From positions 248,001 to 312,000 of the forward strand of contig NC_015636.1 of NCBI RefSeq assembly GCF_000179575.2: a DNA stretch of 64,000 nt. The letters are read 5' to 3'. The notes under the pieces are model-generated. The model was not told where the DNA came from. It saw only the letters and a program-made list of their open reading frames with translations, and ran no database searches. The position numbers and the translations under genes were made by a program. Positions 10,189 to 19,929 of the stretch are shown piece by piece (within the stretch, counting starts at the first letter, position 1; every line of letters starts with the position of its first letter). This DNA comes from Methanothermococcus okinawensis IH1. Its GTDB lineage: Archaea > AGJL01 > Methanococci > Methanococcales > Methanococcaceae.

Positions 10189-10773
10189 ATGACATTAATG
10201 CTAATTTTAGGCGTAATTATAGGCATATCAATTTTAATACTTATTTTAATTATTGTTGTATATACTATAATAGTATATAATCGATTTAAAACTCTCAAAA
10301 ACGGGGCAGAAGCTACCCTTGGTCAGATTAAAGTAGCACTTAAAAAAAGATTGGATATGATAAATCAACTTGTTGATAGCGTTAAAAGTTATGCTTCATT
10401 TGAAAAAGAAACCCTATCAAAAATAACAGAACTCCGAAGTAGTGTATTAGGAGCTCACTCTGCATCAGAAATACAAGACATAGAAAAACAGTCAAGACAG
10501 CTTTTAGGAAATGTAATGGTAGCAGTTGAGAATTATCCAGATTTAAAGACTTCTTCCAGTGTAAAAGAGCTTATGGATGCCATTAAAGATATAGAAAATG
10601 AAATAGCACGACACAGATATACTTACAATAATATAGTGCAGGAATACAATACAAAAATTGATGTTATTCCATCAAATATTGTTGCAAATATGTTTAATTT
10701 TAAAAAGATGGATTATTTAGAATTTGAGGAAGGAGAACACGAATTAAATCAAAGACCTAAAATAGAGTTTTAA
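10189..10773 (+). CDS. LemA-family membrane-anchored protein
   Basis: The 194-residue protein has one N-terminal membrane helix (about residues 4-29) followed by a helical LemA domain starting [25 protein letters not shown] and ending with the family motif [21 protein letters not shown] precedes the ATG. LemA proteins are of unclear function and are often paired with DUF2207/TPM-type membrane proteins, as here: a DUF2207 gene begins 160 bp downstream. Confidence 0.85.
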   Translation: MTLMLILGVIIGISILILILIIVVYTIIVYNRFKTLKNGAEATLGQIKVALKKRLDMINQLVDSVKSYASFEKETLSKITELRSSVLGAHSASEIQDIEKQSRQLLGNVMVAVENYPDLKTSSSVKELMDAIKDIENEIARHRYTYNNIVQEYNTKIDVIPSNIVANMFNFKKMDYLEFEEGEHELNQRPKIEF

Positions 10774-10934
10774 AATCCATAATTATTCTATTAAATAGAT
10801 AAAAAATAATAAAACGAAAAAATTATAAAAACTTAATATAAAAAGTTATAGAAATATATGGATATATAAATATAAATACTATAAATGTAGAATAACTAAA
10901 AATTTTACTTTTTAATATTATTTTATGGGATAAT

Positions 10935-12875
10935 ATGAGGGAAGAAAAATTACTGATTATTATATTGGTTATAATAGGAATTATAGGCATATTAGGGGTA
11001 GGTATAACCTTAAATTTAGAAGGTCAAGATATATCCTTATCTTCAAGTCCAATAAATGTGAAATCCTACAATGCGGAGCTCATATTGGATAAAAATATAT
11101 CGCTAAAAGAAACCTACAATTATCAAATAAACGAGAATAATAGGTATAGAATGCTTTACAGGGATTGGAAGAAGCCTTTGATATGCAAATGTGATATACC
11201 AAAAGTAGGTATATACTCCAATAATCCATTTATTAATAATACAGATGATGATATATCATCCCCACATATAACTGTGATTAACCTAAGTGCATCAAATAAT
11301 AAGTTAATTGGTTATGTAGTAAATTATAGGGGGATATTGTATGCAAATACCAAATCCTCCGAAGATATTACTAAACTACAAGATTTAATATTTCAATATC
11401 ATGTAATAAACGAGGTAGGATTTTATAACCCCAATAGATACAGTTCAGGAGATTATTCCACATCCTATTTATTTAATATATATCCCCCAATAGAATATGA
11501 TAACCATACATCTCATTTAAACTTAAAACTTGCAGATGAACATTTCCCATATAAAAATGTGAATATATATATTGTAGATAAAAATAATGATATTCTAAAT
11601 TTGTTTGTGCATCCAGTAGGTTTTAAGGTATCAAAAACTTATGATGGTTATATTATTACAGGACATAGCCCTAAAAATGGATTGATTGAATTGGAAATGC
11701 TTTTAAAACCAAATGCCATTACAGGATATTATAAACATGTAAATAATGTTAAGGAAAAGACCTTATCAGCCAATAACTTTTATTTTTTAATAAATAATAT
11801 ATTATCAATAATAAAATATTTATTTGCCTTAATAATTATAATATTTCCATTAATAGCCTATATTATATACAATAAATACGGTGTAGAGAAGAATTATATT
11901 GTTCCAGAGTATTTAAGCTATGTTCCAAATAAAAATAGAAAACCTTGGATTGTTAATTTAATATTTAATGGAAAATTTGGAAAATTTGGAAAGGAAGGAT
12001 TTTATGCCACGCTATTATACCTTCACGACAAAAAATATGTTAAAATATTACCCGGGGAATCCAATAAAGATATTAATATAAAGATACTCAATAAGGATTT
12101 GTCCAATTTAGATTACTACGAAAAAAAGGTAATGGATTTCTTAATAAGATATTCAACAAATAATATATTTAAACCATCCACAATTGAGAAAATGGCCTCA
12201 GATTATAAATACCATAAAGACAGCACCGGAGCTCAGAGACTATGGAATGAAGTCAATGGTATTATATACACACCAACATATAGAAATTATGTCAGTGAAT
12301 ATATAAGCAATACTGGAAACTACATAATATGGGCTTTACTTGCCTGTTCTATAATTGTAGCACTTGTATTTTTTGGACTTTCTTTCTCAGAAAATTATAA
12401 CATACTGTATCCAGATATTCCAAATATATCCCATTTATCATTAGTATGGGTTATACAATGTATTGTATTACTTATCGCCCCTAAACCTCTATTTGGTAGA
12501 TGGAAAAATGATTATTATAAAGAAAAACTTGAATGGGACGCCTTTAAAAATTTCTTATCAAATATAGCCATGATAAAAAAATATGGTATTCAAGACATAA
12601 ATATGTGGAAAGACTGGTTAATATATGGAACAGCCCTTGGTGTTGGGAAGAATGTTGAAAAGGCATTGAAATCATTGGATATTGAATTACCCGAAAATGT
12701 GCAGGAGATGGTATATTACTATCCTATGATGTATTATTCCTTTGGCTCCATGTATTCCTCAGTAAATATGGCATATACTGCCACTACAAACCCATCTGGT
12801 GGAACTACTGGCTTTGGTGGTGGTGGATTCGGTGCAGGTGGTGGATTTGGAGGGGGAGGTGCAGGAGCTCGATAA
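10935..12875 (+). CDS. DUF2207 (YciQ-like) membrane protein with Gly-rich tail
   Basis: This 646-residue protein has an N-terminal membrane helix or signal (residues 5-27), a predicted extracellular DUF2207 domain, a membrane segment near residues 285-312, a cytosolic domain, two more hydrophobic segments near 460-505, and a C-terminal tail rich in GGGG and GFGG repeats. This architecture and Gly-rich ending match the YciQ/DUF2207 family of unknown function. It is paired with LemA upstream. The Gly-rich tail is common in the family and suggests contact with a partner or surface exposure. Confidence 0.8.
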   Translation: MREEKLLIIILVIIGIIGILGVGITLNLEGQDISLSSSPINVKSYNAELILDKNISLKETYNYQINENNRYRMLYRDWKKPLICKCDIPKVGIYSNNPFINNTDDDISSPHITVINLSASNNKLIGYVVNYRGILYANTKSSEDITKLQDLIFQYHVINEVGFYNPNRYSSGDYSTSYLFNIYPPIEYDNHTSHLNLKLADEHFPYKNVNIYIVDKNNDILNLFVHPVGFKVSKTYDGYIITGHSPKNGLIELEMLLKPNAITGYYKHVNNVKEKTLSANNFYFLINNILSIIKYLFALIIIIFPLIAYIIYNKYGVEKNYIVPEYLSYVPNKNRKPWIVNLIFNGKFGKFGKEGFYATLLYLHDKKYVKILPGESNKDINIKILNKDLSNLDYYEKKVMDFLIRYSTNNIFKPSTIEKMASDYKYHKDSTGAQRLWNEVNGIIYTPTYRNYVSEYISNTGNYIIWALLACSIIVALVFFGLSFSENYNILYPDIPNISHLSLVWVIQCIVLLIAPKPLFGRWKNDYYKEKLEWDAFKNFLSNIAMIKKYGIQDINMWKDWLIYGTALGVGKNVEKALKSLDIELPENVQEMVYYYPMMYYSFGSMYSSVNMAYTATTNPSGGTTGFGGGGFGAGGGFGGGGAGAR

Positions 12876-12949
12876 ATTACAACATATATTATTTTAATTT
12901 TTAGAACATTTATTTTAAATTTTTATCAATATCTTTTAACTTATTCCGC

Positions 12950-13123
12950 AAGAAGTCCCCTTCCGTTATATAAATCCTCCGGATTTAGATGAAAATCTTA
13001 CGATTTTCATTACTCACAACTTCGTTGTGATTGTAAAATCTCCTCGCTTCGCTCGATAAGGGAGGGGATGAATCCTCAAAATCCCTTCGGGATTTATACG
13101 GTTTCCTCGCTATTGCTCGGAAA
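12950..13123. repeat. array of short perfect hairpins at left end of TnpB element
   Basis: Five inverted repeats follow one another: 12971-12987 (arms TAAATCC/GGATTTA), 12989-13010 (ATGAAAATC/GATTTTCAT), 13014-13030 (TCACAAC/GTTGTGA), 13079-13095 (AAATCCC/GGGATTT) and 13102-13123 (TTTCC/GGAAA). Three have the trinucleotide loop TTC or TCC. CCCCTTCCGT at 12957-12966 and AAGGGAGGGG at 13058-13067 bracket the first three, and match the two halves of the compact right-end hairpin at 14380-14399. Confidence 0.7.
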
Positions 13124-13192
13124 TGCGGGCAAAACATTTATATGGTTTTTAGTATAAACTACTATTTATAAGTAAATCAAACTGTGATGCTA

Positions 13193-14402
13193 ATGATGAG
13201 GACTTATAAGTTCAGGATTTATCCATCCAGGAAAATCAGGGAAACAATAGAAGAGCATCTAAACATTTGTAGATACATCTATAATTACCTTTTAGAACAA
13301 AAAACTAAAAACCCAAAACTAAACAAAAAGGATACTCAAAAACTAATCACAGAGCATAAAAAGGAATATCCTGAACTTAAAAAAGTCCATTCCAAAGTTC
13401 TCCAAATGGTGAATAATAAGCTTTGGGGCAATCTCAAAGCATTAGGAAAACTAAAACAGAACGGATATAAAGTAGGTAAGTTAAGATTCAAATCATCCAA
13501 AAACCATTACAAAACATTAGAATACAATCAATCAGGTTTTAAACTTGATTGTAAAACCAAAAGACTCAAACTGTCTAAAATAGGAGAAATTCCTATAGAA
13601 CTACATCAAAAATTCAAAGGGAGAAATTAAAGGAGTTATTATTAAAAAAGAACTAAACAGGTAAGTGGGCATGCCTTCGTTCCAAGTGGAAGAAGAACCT
13701 AAACCACTACCTAAAACCAATAAGGTTGTAGGTATCGATTTAGGAATCGATGGTTATGCCATCGATTCAGATGGCAATAAGTTTGAAAATCCAAAGTTTA
13801 TTGACAAAACTTTGGATAAAATAAAGAAAGTCCAGAAAAACCTATCTAAAAAAGTTAGGGGTTCGAGCAACTATAAAAAGACTAAATTAAAACTTATTAA
13901 GGTATATGATAAACTAAACAATCAGAAAAATGATTTTCTACATAAACTATCAAGATACTACATAAACAATTATGATAAAATAGTTTTAGAAAACTTAAAC
14001 ATTAAGTCCATGGTTAAAAATAGAAAGGGTCAGAAGACTCTAAACCGTCATATTCTTGACGGTTCTTGGCGTAAATTCATAAACTTACTTCTCTACAAGG
14101 CGGAGGGTGCTGGTAGAGAAGTAATATTAATAAATCCTGCATATACTTCTAAAAAGTGTTCCAACTGCGGTTGTGTAGTTGATAACTTAAAATTATCTGA
14201 TAGGGTATTTTTTTGTCCCAACTGCGGTTGGAAGATTGACAGGGATTACAACGCATCCCTAAATATACTAAAATCAGGGCTGGGAGAGTCCGCTGTGCCT
14301 GCAGAGGGGAGACCCCTACTCAGAGTTATACCTTATATAAAGGTAATCTCTGGGTTAGACTCCCCTATGAGTCAGGAAGCCCCTTCCGTAAGGGAGGGGT
14401 AA
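13193..14402 (+). pseudogene. TnpB (OrfB) RNA-guided nuclease, broken into two frames
   Basis: The first part (13193-13630) holds the N-terminal TnpB region starting MRTYKFRIYPS. Near 13618 the coding sense moves by one base into the frame of the second part, where KGEIKGVIIKKELNR runs into a TAA at 13662-13664. The second part (open from GTG 13665 to 14402) keeps RuvC I (VVGIDLGIDG), RuvC II (IVLENLNIK), a CxxC...CxxC zinc finger (CSNCG, CPNCG) and RuvC III (DRDYNAS). The gene thus carries at least one frameshift and one stop, while every catalytic residue survives. GTGAT precedes the ATG codons at 13193 and 13196. Confidence 0.8.
14262..14400 (+). ncRNA. candidate omega RNA (TnpB guide RNA) overlapping the tnpB 3' end
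   Basis: By family precedent the guide RNA of TnpB spans the 3' end of the gene and the right end of the element. Here G/C-rich, structured sequence starts near 14275 and runs to the right-end hairpin ending at 14399, in sharp contrast to the A/T-rich flanks. The guide would be the host DNA after 14400. Boundaries are inferred, not shown. Confidence 0.4.
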
Positions 14403-14508
14403 TTCACATATTAGGTTGATAATTTTATTATTATTTTATTATTAGTTTTATAATATATCATTATCAAAATATTTTATAATTTTATAAACTAAATTAAACT
14501 GTGATAAA

Positions 14509-15879
14509 ATGTGTGGAATATTCGGAATATACTCTTTTTCAAATAAAGATGTTGCAAGAAAAATATATTATGGTCTTTATGCCTTACAGCACAGAGGTCA
14601 GGAAGGAGCAGGAATTGTGGTAAGCGATGGAACTGAATTTCATTCTCATAAAGGATTGGGGTTGGTTCCAGAAGTATTTAACAATGAAAATATCAACCTT
14701 CTTAAAGGATATATTGGAATAGGTCATGTTAGATATTCAACCACAGGAGGTTCCGTAATTGAAAACTGCCAGCCATTTATAGTAAATAGCTCACTTGGAA
14801 ACTTGGCAATAGCTCATAATGGAGATATCGTCAATTCCCATATTATAAAAAAGGAGCTCGAAAAACAAGGACATATATTTACATCATCAACAGACTCTGA
14901 GGTTTTGGCACATCTCATTGTAAAGGAGCTCCTAAAAACAAAAGATATTATACAGTCTATATCAAATGTTTCAAAGGATTTAATTGGAGCTTATTCTTTA
15001 ATAATATTATACAACAATACACTTATAGCTGTTAGAGACCCAAAAGGTTTTAAACCGTTGTGCATTGGAAAAGATGATGATAACTATTATATTTCATCGG
15101 AGAGCTGTGGTTTAGATGTTGTAGATGCCGAATTGGTGAGGGATGTTAATCCAGGAGAAATAGTAACAATCAATAAAGATGGTATTGAGAGCTGCTATGT
15201 TTCAGATAACATATCCCCGAAAAATGCCTCAACCTGTATGTTTGAATATGTTTATTTTGCAAGACCTGATTCAGTAATTGACGGTATCAGTGTATATAAT
15301 GTAAGGCGAAATATTGGGAAGATACTTGCAAAAGAGGAGCCCTGTGATGCAGATATAGTGTCCCCTGTTCCAGATTCTGGAATAACCTCAGCAATAGGAT
15401 ACTCCGAAGAATTGGATATTCCATATTATGAGGGTTTAATAAAAAATAGGTATGTCGGACGAACATTTATACTACCTACCCAAGAAGAGAGGAATTTAGC
15501 AGTTAGATTAAAATTAAATCCAGTAAAATCCATATTAAAAGATAAAAAAGTAGTTTTAATTGATGATAGTATCGTTAGAGGAACAACTTCAAAAAGAATT
15601 GTAGATATGGTCAGAAAAGCAGGTGCAAAGGAAGTCCATTTAAGGATAGGCTCTCCAAAAATAATATCTCCCTGTTTTTATGGGATAGATATGCCTACGA
15701 AGGAAGAATTAATTGCAAGTTCAAAATCTGTTGATGAAATAAGGGAATTTATAAACGCTGATTCTTTGGGTTATTTGAGTATTGAAGGATTAATAAAAGC
15801 AATAGGCAGAAAAAATCTATGTCTTGCATGTGTGTCGGGTAATTATCCTACGGATATATCACTTAAATTTAAAAAATAA
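14509..15879 (+). CDS. purF: amidophosphoribosyltransferase
   Basis: The 456-residue enzyme begins Met-Cys-Gly-Ile-Phe-Gly, so removal of Met exposes the N-terminal Cys nucleophile of the glutaminase domain. It continues with [10 protein letters not shown] and [10 protein letters not shown], and the C-terminal phosphoribosyltransferase domain carries [14 protein letters not shown], the PRPP loop. It makes phosphoribosylamine, the first step of purine synthesis. GTGATAAA lies before the ATG. The TnpB element ends about 105 bp upstream. [10 protein letters not shown] near the C-terminus matches Cys that in some PurF proteins bind a [4Fe-4S] cluster. Confidence 0.95.
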   Translation: MCGIFGIYSFSNKDVARKIYYGLYALQHRGQEGAGIVVSDGTEFHSHKGLGLVPEVFNNENINLLKGYIGIGHVRYSTTGGSVIENCQPFIVNSSLGNLAIAHNGDIVNSHIIKKELEKQGHIFTSSTDSEVLAHLIVKELLKTKDIIQSISNVSKDLIGAYSLIILYNNTLIAVRDPKGFKPLCIGKDDDNYYISSESCGLDVVDAELVRDVNPGEIVTINKDGIESCYVSDNISPKNASTCMFEYVYFARPDSVIDGISVYNVRRNIGKILAKEEPCDADIVSPVPDSGITSAIGYSEELDIPYYEGLIKNRYVGRTFILPTQEERNLAVRLKLNPVKSILKDKKVVLIDDSIVRGTTSKRIVDMVRKAGAKEVHLRIGSPKIISPCFYGIDMPTKEELIASSKSVDEIREFINADSLGYLSIEGLIKAIGRKNLCLACVSGNYPTDISLKFKK

Positions 15880-15923
15880 AATTTTTAAAATAAATGCAGG
15901 ACATATAAGATAGTTTTTAGTTT

Positions 15924-15952
15924 CTTAGGGATTTTTTAAGTTGCGAAATAAA
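15924..15952 (+). repeat. 29-bp direct repeat, copy 1, upstream of DUF389 gene
   Basis: This segment matches 17010-17038 at 25 of 29 positions and shares the core AAGTTG(C/T)GAAATAAA. A long T-rich run follows. It lies downstream of purF and about 75 bp before a TTTATATA box. Confidence 0.55.
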
Positions 15953-16026
15953 TTATAATTTTTTCCTTTTTTTATTAATTTTTATCTTTATTATTATTTT
16001 ATTTTTTATCAAGATTGTTGGTGGAA

Positions 16027-16034
16027 TTTATATA
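16027..16034 (+). promoter_or_regulatory. TATA box for the DUF389 gene
   Basis: TTTATATA preceded by GGAA fits the methanogen TATA consensus. It would place transcription start near 16057, a few bases before the GAGAGG ribosome-binding site and GTG start at 16070. Confidence 0.45.
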
Positions 16035-16069
16035 ATATAAAATAATATATTTCAATAAAATAGAGAGGG

Positions 16070-16948
16070 GTGAGTTATATAAAGTATATTAAAATAATAG
16101 TGCCTAAAAAACTATTAAATGAAGTGGAGGATATTTTAAAAGAACATAATGCATATTCTATATCTATAATTGAACCTTTAAAAACTTCAATAAAAGATGG
16201 AGTAATAATTACCTGCAATGCTAAGACAAATGATGCCGAAAAGATAGTTATAAAACTGAGGAAAATGGGCATCGGCGAAAAAGGTTATGGTTCAATAAAT
16301 ATTATGCCTGCAAATATCACATTTTCATGCAGGGATGAAGGTTTAGCATCATCAAAACTTTCACCATTAGAGCTCTACTACAAAGCCACATCAATGGTGA
16401 AATTATCAAAGGACGTTATAATAAAAATCGTATTGGCAAGTGTCATGGGAGTTATTGGCTTAATTGAACATAATATACCCACATTAATCGGTGCCATGAT
16501 TATAGCTCCCTTGGTGGATACTGTAATGGCCAGTGCCATTGGGAATGTGATTAGAGAAAAAAAATTAGTATATAAAGGTATGAAAAAAGAAATAATATGC
16601 ACCTTAATAGTTATAGCCTGTGCATTTTTATTGGGTATTTTATTTGATATACCAAAACCTATAATTACAACATACCTTCATGAAAACACCTTATTGTTAA
16701 GTGCAATTATAGCAATTATTGCAGGAGTGTCGGGGGGTATGAGTATAGCATCTGGAAAAGATTATGAAATAATAGGAGTTACGATAGATGTATCCATATT
16801 AATACCTGCATTGTTAGTGGGTTTGGCATTATCTACACAAGATATCGCGTTAATATACACCACATTTGTGTTTCTCATAATAAATATCATTCTATTGGAT
16901 ATTGGCGGATATGTTGGATTAAAATATAAATTATGGAATCATAGATGA
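16070..16948 (+). CDS. DUF389 (TIGR00341-like) integral membrane protein
   Basis: The 292-residue protein has a soluble N-terminal domain of about 100 residues and then at least five hydrophobic segments. The family-typical stretch [15 protein letters not shown] and a Gly-rich [10 protein letters not shown] identify DUF389. The function of the family is unknown. The start is GTG at 16070, directly after GAGAGG; the next in-frame ATG lies much further in. The gene is bracketed by a 29-bp near-repeat on each side. Confidence 0.8.
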   Translation: MSYIKYIKIIVPKKLLNEVEDILKEHNAYSISIIEPLKTSIKDGVIITCNAKTNDAEKIVIKLRKMGIGEKGYGSINIMPANITFSCRDEGLASSKLSPLELYYKATSMVKLSKDVIIKIVLASVMGVIGLIEHNIPTLIGAMIIAPLVDTVMASAIGNVIREKKLVYKGMKKEIICTLIVIACAFLLGILFDIPKPIITTYLHENTLLLSAIIAIIAGVSGGMSIASGKDYEIIGVTIDVSILIPALLVGLALSTQDIALIYTTFVFLIINIILLDIGGYVGLKYKLWNHR

Positions 16949-17009
16949 ACATTAAAATAAGTTAATTAATTTAATTAATTTAAAAAATTATAAATAGATA
17001 ATAACTACC

Positions 17010-17038
17010 CTTAGAGGTTTTGTAAGTTGTGAAATAAA
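17010..17038 (+). repeat. 29-bp direct repeat, copy 2, upstream of ilvB
   Basis: This is the partner of 15924-15952 (25 of 29 identical), again followed by a T-rich run and then a TTTATATA box about 58 bp downstream. Together the two copies flank the DUF389 gene. Confidence 0.55.
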
Positions 17039-17095
17039 GGATTAACTTCAATTTTCTTTTTTCTTATTTTTGTTGAAAATTTCATTAGACAAAAA

Positions 17096-17103
17096 TTTAT
17101 ATA
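17096..17103 (+). promoter_or_regulatory. TATA box for ilvB
   Basis: ACAAAAATTTATATAAT contains an A-rich BRE-like lead and a TTTATATA box. It gives a leader of roughly 85 bases before the ATG at 17209. Confidence 0.5.
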
Positions 17104-17208
17104 ATATTAATTTAATTAATTATCAATACTCAAAATTATTATCTTTTCAACGAATTAAAGCGTAAAATCTAAAAATCTAAAAGATTTTAATGTATATTTG
17201 GTGGTTTT

Positions 17209-19035
17209 ATGAAAGGAGCAGAAGCAATGATAAAAGCACTTGAAGCAGAAAAAGTCAATATTCTCTTCGGGTATCCTGGTGGGGCACTATTGCCATTCTA
17301 TGATGCGTTATATGATAGCGATTTCATACACATACTAACAAGACATGAACAGGCCGCAGCTCATGCAGCAGATGGCTATGCAAGAGCTAGTGGAGAAGTT
17401 GGAGTATGTGTAGGAACATCAGGACCTGGTGCAACCAATCTTGTAACAGGTGTAGCTACGGCATATGCAGATTCTTCCCCTGTTGTAGCCCTTACAGGAC
17501 AAGTCCCTACAAAATTAATAGGAAATGATGCATTTCAAGAAATAGACGCACTTGGGCTTTTTATGCCAATAGTAAAACATAATTTTCAAATTCACAAAAC
17601 TGAGGAAATTCCTGAAACATTTAGAGCAGCATTTGAAATAGCAAAAACAGGGAGACCAGGACCTGTTCATATCGATTTACCAAAAGATGTTCAAGAAAGG
17701 GAGTTGGATTTAGAAAAATATCCAATACCTGCCAAAATAAATTTAATAGGCTACAAACCTACCACAATAGGCCATCCAAGACAGATTAAAAAAGCTGCTA
17801 ACTTAATATCCACAGCCAATAGACCTGTAATAATTGCAGGTGGTGGGGTAAATATTGCAAATGCTACACCTGAGCTCATAAAGTTTGCAGAGCTCACCCA
17901 CATTCCAGTATGCACAACATTGATGGGAAAAGGTAGTTTTCCAGAGGAGCACCCATTAGCACTTGGAATGGTGGGAATGCATGGAACAAAAGCTGCAAAC
18001 TACTGTGTATCTGAAAGTGATGTTTTAATAGCAATAGGATGTAGATTTTCAGATAGAATAACAGGAGATATAAAAAGCTTCGCACCATACGCAAAAATTA
18101 TTCATATTGACATAGACCCTGCTGAAATTGGAAAAAATGTTAAAGTTGAAGTTCCCATCGTTGGAGATGCAAAAATCGTTTTAAAGGATTTGCTTATCCA
18201 TATCCTAAAAATAGACATTCAACCAAATGAAAAATGGATGGAATATGTAGCATCTCTAAAAAAATCAAGTACCCCTAAAATGGATTACGATGATATACCA
18301 CTTAAACCTCAAAGAATAGTAAAAGAATTGATGGAAGTTATAAACGATTTGAATCTTAATAAAAATTCAATAATAACCACAGATGTTGGGCAGAACCAAA
18401 TGTGGATGGCACATTACTTTAAATCATGTGCTCCAAGGTCATTTTTATCATCTGGTGGTTTAGGAACAATGGGTTTTGGATTCCCTGCTGCAATTGGTGC
18501 CAAAATAGCTAAACCAGACTCTAAGGTAATATGCGTTAGTGGTGATGGAGGATTTATGATGAATTCACAGGAGCTCGGGACAATTGCGGATTATCAAATA
18601 CCTATTGTTTTATGTTTGTTCGATAACAGAACCCTTGGAATGGTTTATCAATGGCAGAACCTATATTATGGAAAAAGACAGTGCAGTGTTAATTTCGGAG
18701 AAACACCAGACTTTGTAAAACTTGCAGAGAGTTTTGGAATAAATGCTCTTAGAATATCAAAACCTGATGAAATAAAAGAGGCTCTTAGGGAAGCCATAAT
18801 TAGTGATGAGCCTTACTTACTTGATTTCATTATTGACCCTGCTGAGGCACTATCCATGGTTCCACCAGGTGGCAAATTAACAAATATCATAGAACCTGTA
18901 AGGGAGCATCCAAATGAAAAAATAATATGTTTCGATGAAATAAAAAGAAGATTTTTGGCTAACAATAAGGAAAAACCCAAAACTTTTAATGTAAAGAGGC
19001 ATGGAGCATCAGAATCTGAAACAGCCAATATTTAA
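17209..19035 (+). CDS. ilvB: acetolactate synthase large subunit
   Basis: The 608-residue ThDP enzyme has the N-terminal pyrimidine-binding domain (FGYPGGALLPFYDAL, catalytic Glu in TRHEQAAAHAADGYAR), GTSGPGATN, a central FAD-type domain (GKGSFPEEHPL), and the ThDP/Mg motif GDGGFMMNSQELGT. It makes acetolactate and acetohydroxybutyrate for valine, leucine and isoleucine. The regulatory subunit starts 142 bp downstream, so they are likely co-transcribed. GGTGG precedes the ATG. The C-terminus carries a short charged extension after the usual KRRF ending. Confidence 0.95.
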   Translation: MKGAEAMIKALEAEKVNILFGYPGGALLPFYDALYDSDFIHILTRHEQAAAHAADGYARASGEVGVCVGTSGPGATNLVTGVATAYADSSPVVALTGQVPTKLIGNDAFQEIDALGLFMPIVKHNFQIHKTEEIPETFRAAFEIAKTGRPGPVHIDLPKDVQERELDLEKYPIPAKINLIGYKPTTIGHPRQIKKAANLISTANRPVIIAGGGVNIANATPELIKFAELTHIPVCTTLMGKGSFPEEHPLALGMVGMHGTKAANYCVSESDVLIAIGCRFSDRITGDIKSFAPYAKIIHIDIDPAEIGKNVKVEVPIVGDAKIVLKDLLIHILKIDIQPNEKWMEYVASLKKSSTPKMDYDDIPLKPQRIVKELMEVINDLNLNKNSIITTDVGQNQMWMAHYFKSCAPRSFLSSGGLGTMGFGFPAAIGAKIAKPDSKVICVSGDGGFMMNSQELGTIADYQIPIVLCLFDNRTLGMVYQWQNLYYGKRQCSVNFGETPDFVKLAESFGINALRISKPDEIKEALREAIISDEPYLLDFIIDPAEALSMVPPGGKLTNIIEPVREHPNEKIICFDEIKRRFLANNKEKPKTFNVKRHGASESETANI

Positions 19036-19177
19036 TATTAATTTATTATAATAATTATAACGTATTATTAACTTCTTAGTTTATAAAAAATAAAAAATAA
19101 CAATATATAATGATAATAAATGATAATGATAATAATAGTAATTCGACTTAATGGAACATTAACCAAATGGTGGTTTT

Positions 19178-19687
19178 ATGAAACATACTCATATTATCTC
19201 AGTTTTAGTTTTAAATAACCCAGGGGTGCTTCAAAGGATTGCTGGGCTTTTCACGAGGAGATGGTATAATATTTCGAGCATCACAGTTGGTGCCACAGAT
19301 TCTCCAAATATGTCTAGAATGACTATTGTAGTTAAAGGAGACGATGAAGTTCTTGAACAAGTTGTAAAACAGCTTAATAAACTTATAGAGGTTATTAAAG
19401 TAAGTGATTTAGATGATAAAAAATGTGTTGAGAGGGAGTTATGTCTTATTAAAGTCTATGCACCTACTGAAAGTAGTAAATCACAGGTAATACAATATAC
19501 AAATATATTTAGAGGAAATATTGTAGATTTAAGTTCTGAATCATTGACCGTAGAAATTACGGGAAATATAGACAAAATCAATGCATTTATTGAGCTTGTT
19601 AGGCCAATGGGCATTAAAGAAATGGCAAGAACTGGATTAACTGCACTTATGAGAGGACCAAAAATATTAAAATCAAAAAAATCATAA
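19178..19687 (+). CDS. ilvN: acetolactate synthase small (regulatory) subunit
   Basis: The 169-residue protein starts with an ACT domain ([34 protein letters not shown]) and continues with the IlvH/IlvN C-terminal domain ending GPKIL. It regulates the large subunit through valine feedback in the family generally. GGTGG lies before the ATG. It directly follows ilvB. Confidence 0.95.
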   Translation: MKHTHIISVLVLNNPGVLQRIAGLFTRRWYNISSITVGATDSPNMSRMTIVVKGDDEVLEQVVKQLNKLIEVIKVSDLDDKKCVERELCLIKVYAPTESSKSQVIQYTNIFRGNIVDLSSESLTVEITGNIDKINAFIELVRPMGIKEMARTGLTALMRGPKILKSKKS

Positions 19688-19929
19688 ATGTTATAAATGT
19701 TATAAATATTATAAACTAATGTTATTATTATAAATTATAAAAAAATCAAAATTAATCCCATATATGTCATATATTTCCATGGTGGGTCTTAAATGAATAT
19801 TGTAGTACTATTCCTTATTTTTAATATTTACTTTTGTAATTACTTAATTACTTAAACTTTTATTAATTTAACTTTTAATTATTTTATTTATTTTTTATTT
19901 ATTACATGATTAGCTAAGGAGATGATTTT

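Larger units (their letters stand above)
12946..14405 (+). mobile_element. IS200/IS605-superfamily TnpB-only element, degenerate
   Basis: The element is bounded by hairpin-rich left sequence (12950-13123) and a right-end hairpin (CCCCTTCC...GGGAGGGG, 14380-14399). It carries only a broken tnpB and no tnpA, so it cannot move alone. It lies between the DUF2207 gene and purF and has no GAGCTC sites, unlike the host DNA around it. Exact ends are uncertain because IS605-type elements make no target duplication. Confidence 0.7.

Noticed and set aside
19793-19855. A 20-codon hydrophobic frame before hypE, preceded by GGTGGG
   Set aside because: It is too short and too A/T-rich to tell from chance; no homology can be argued.
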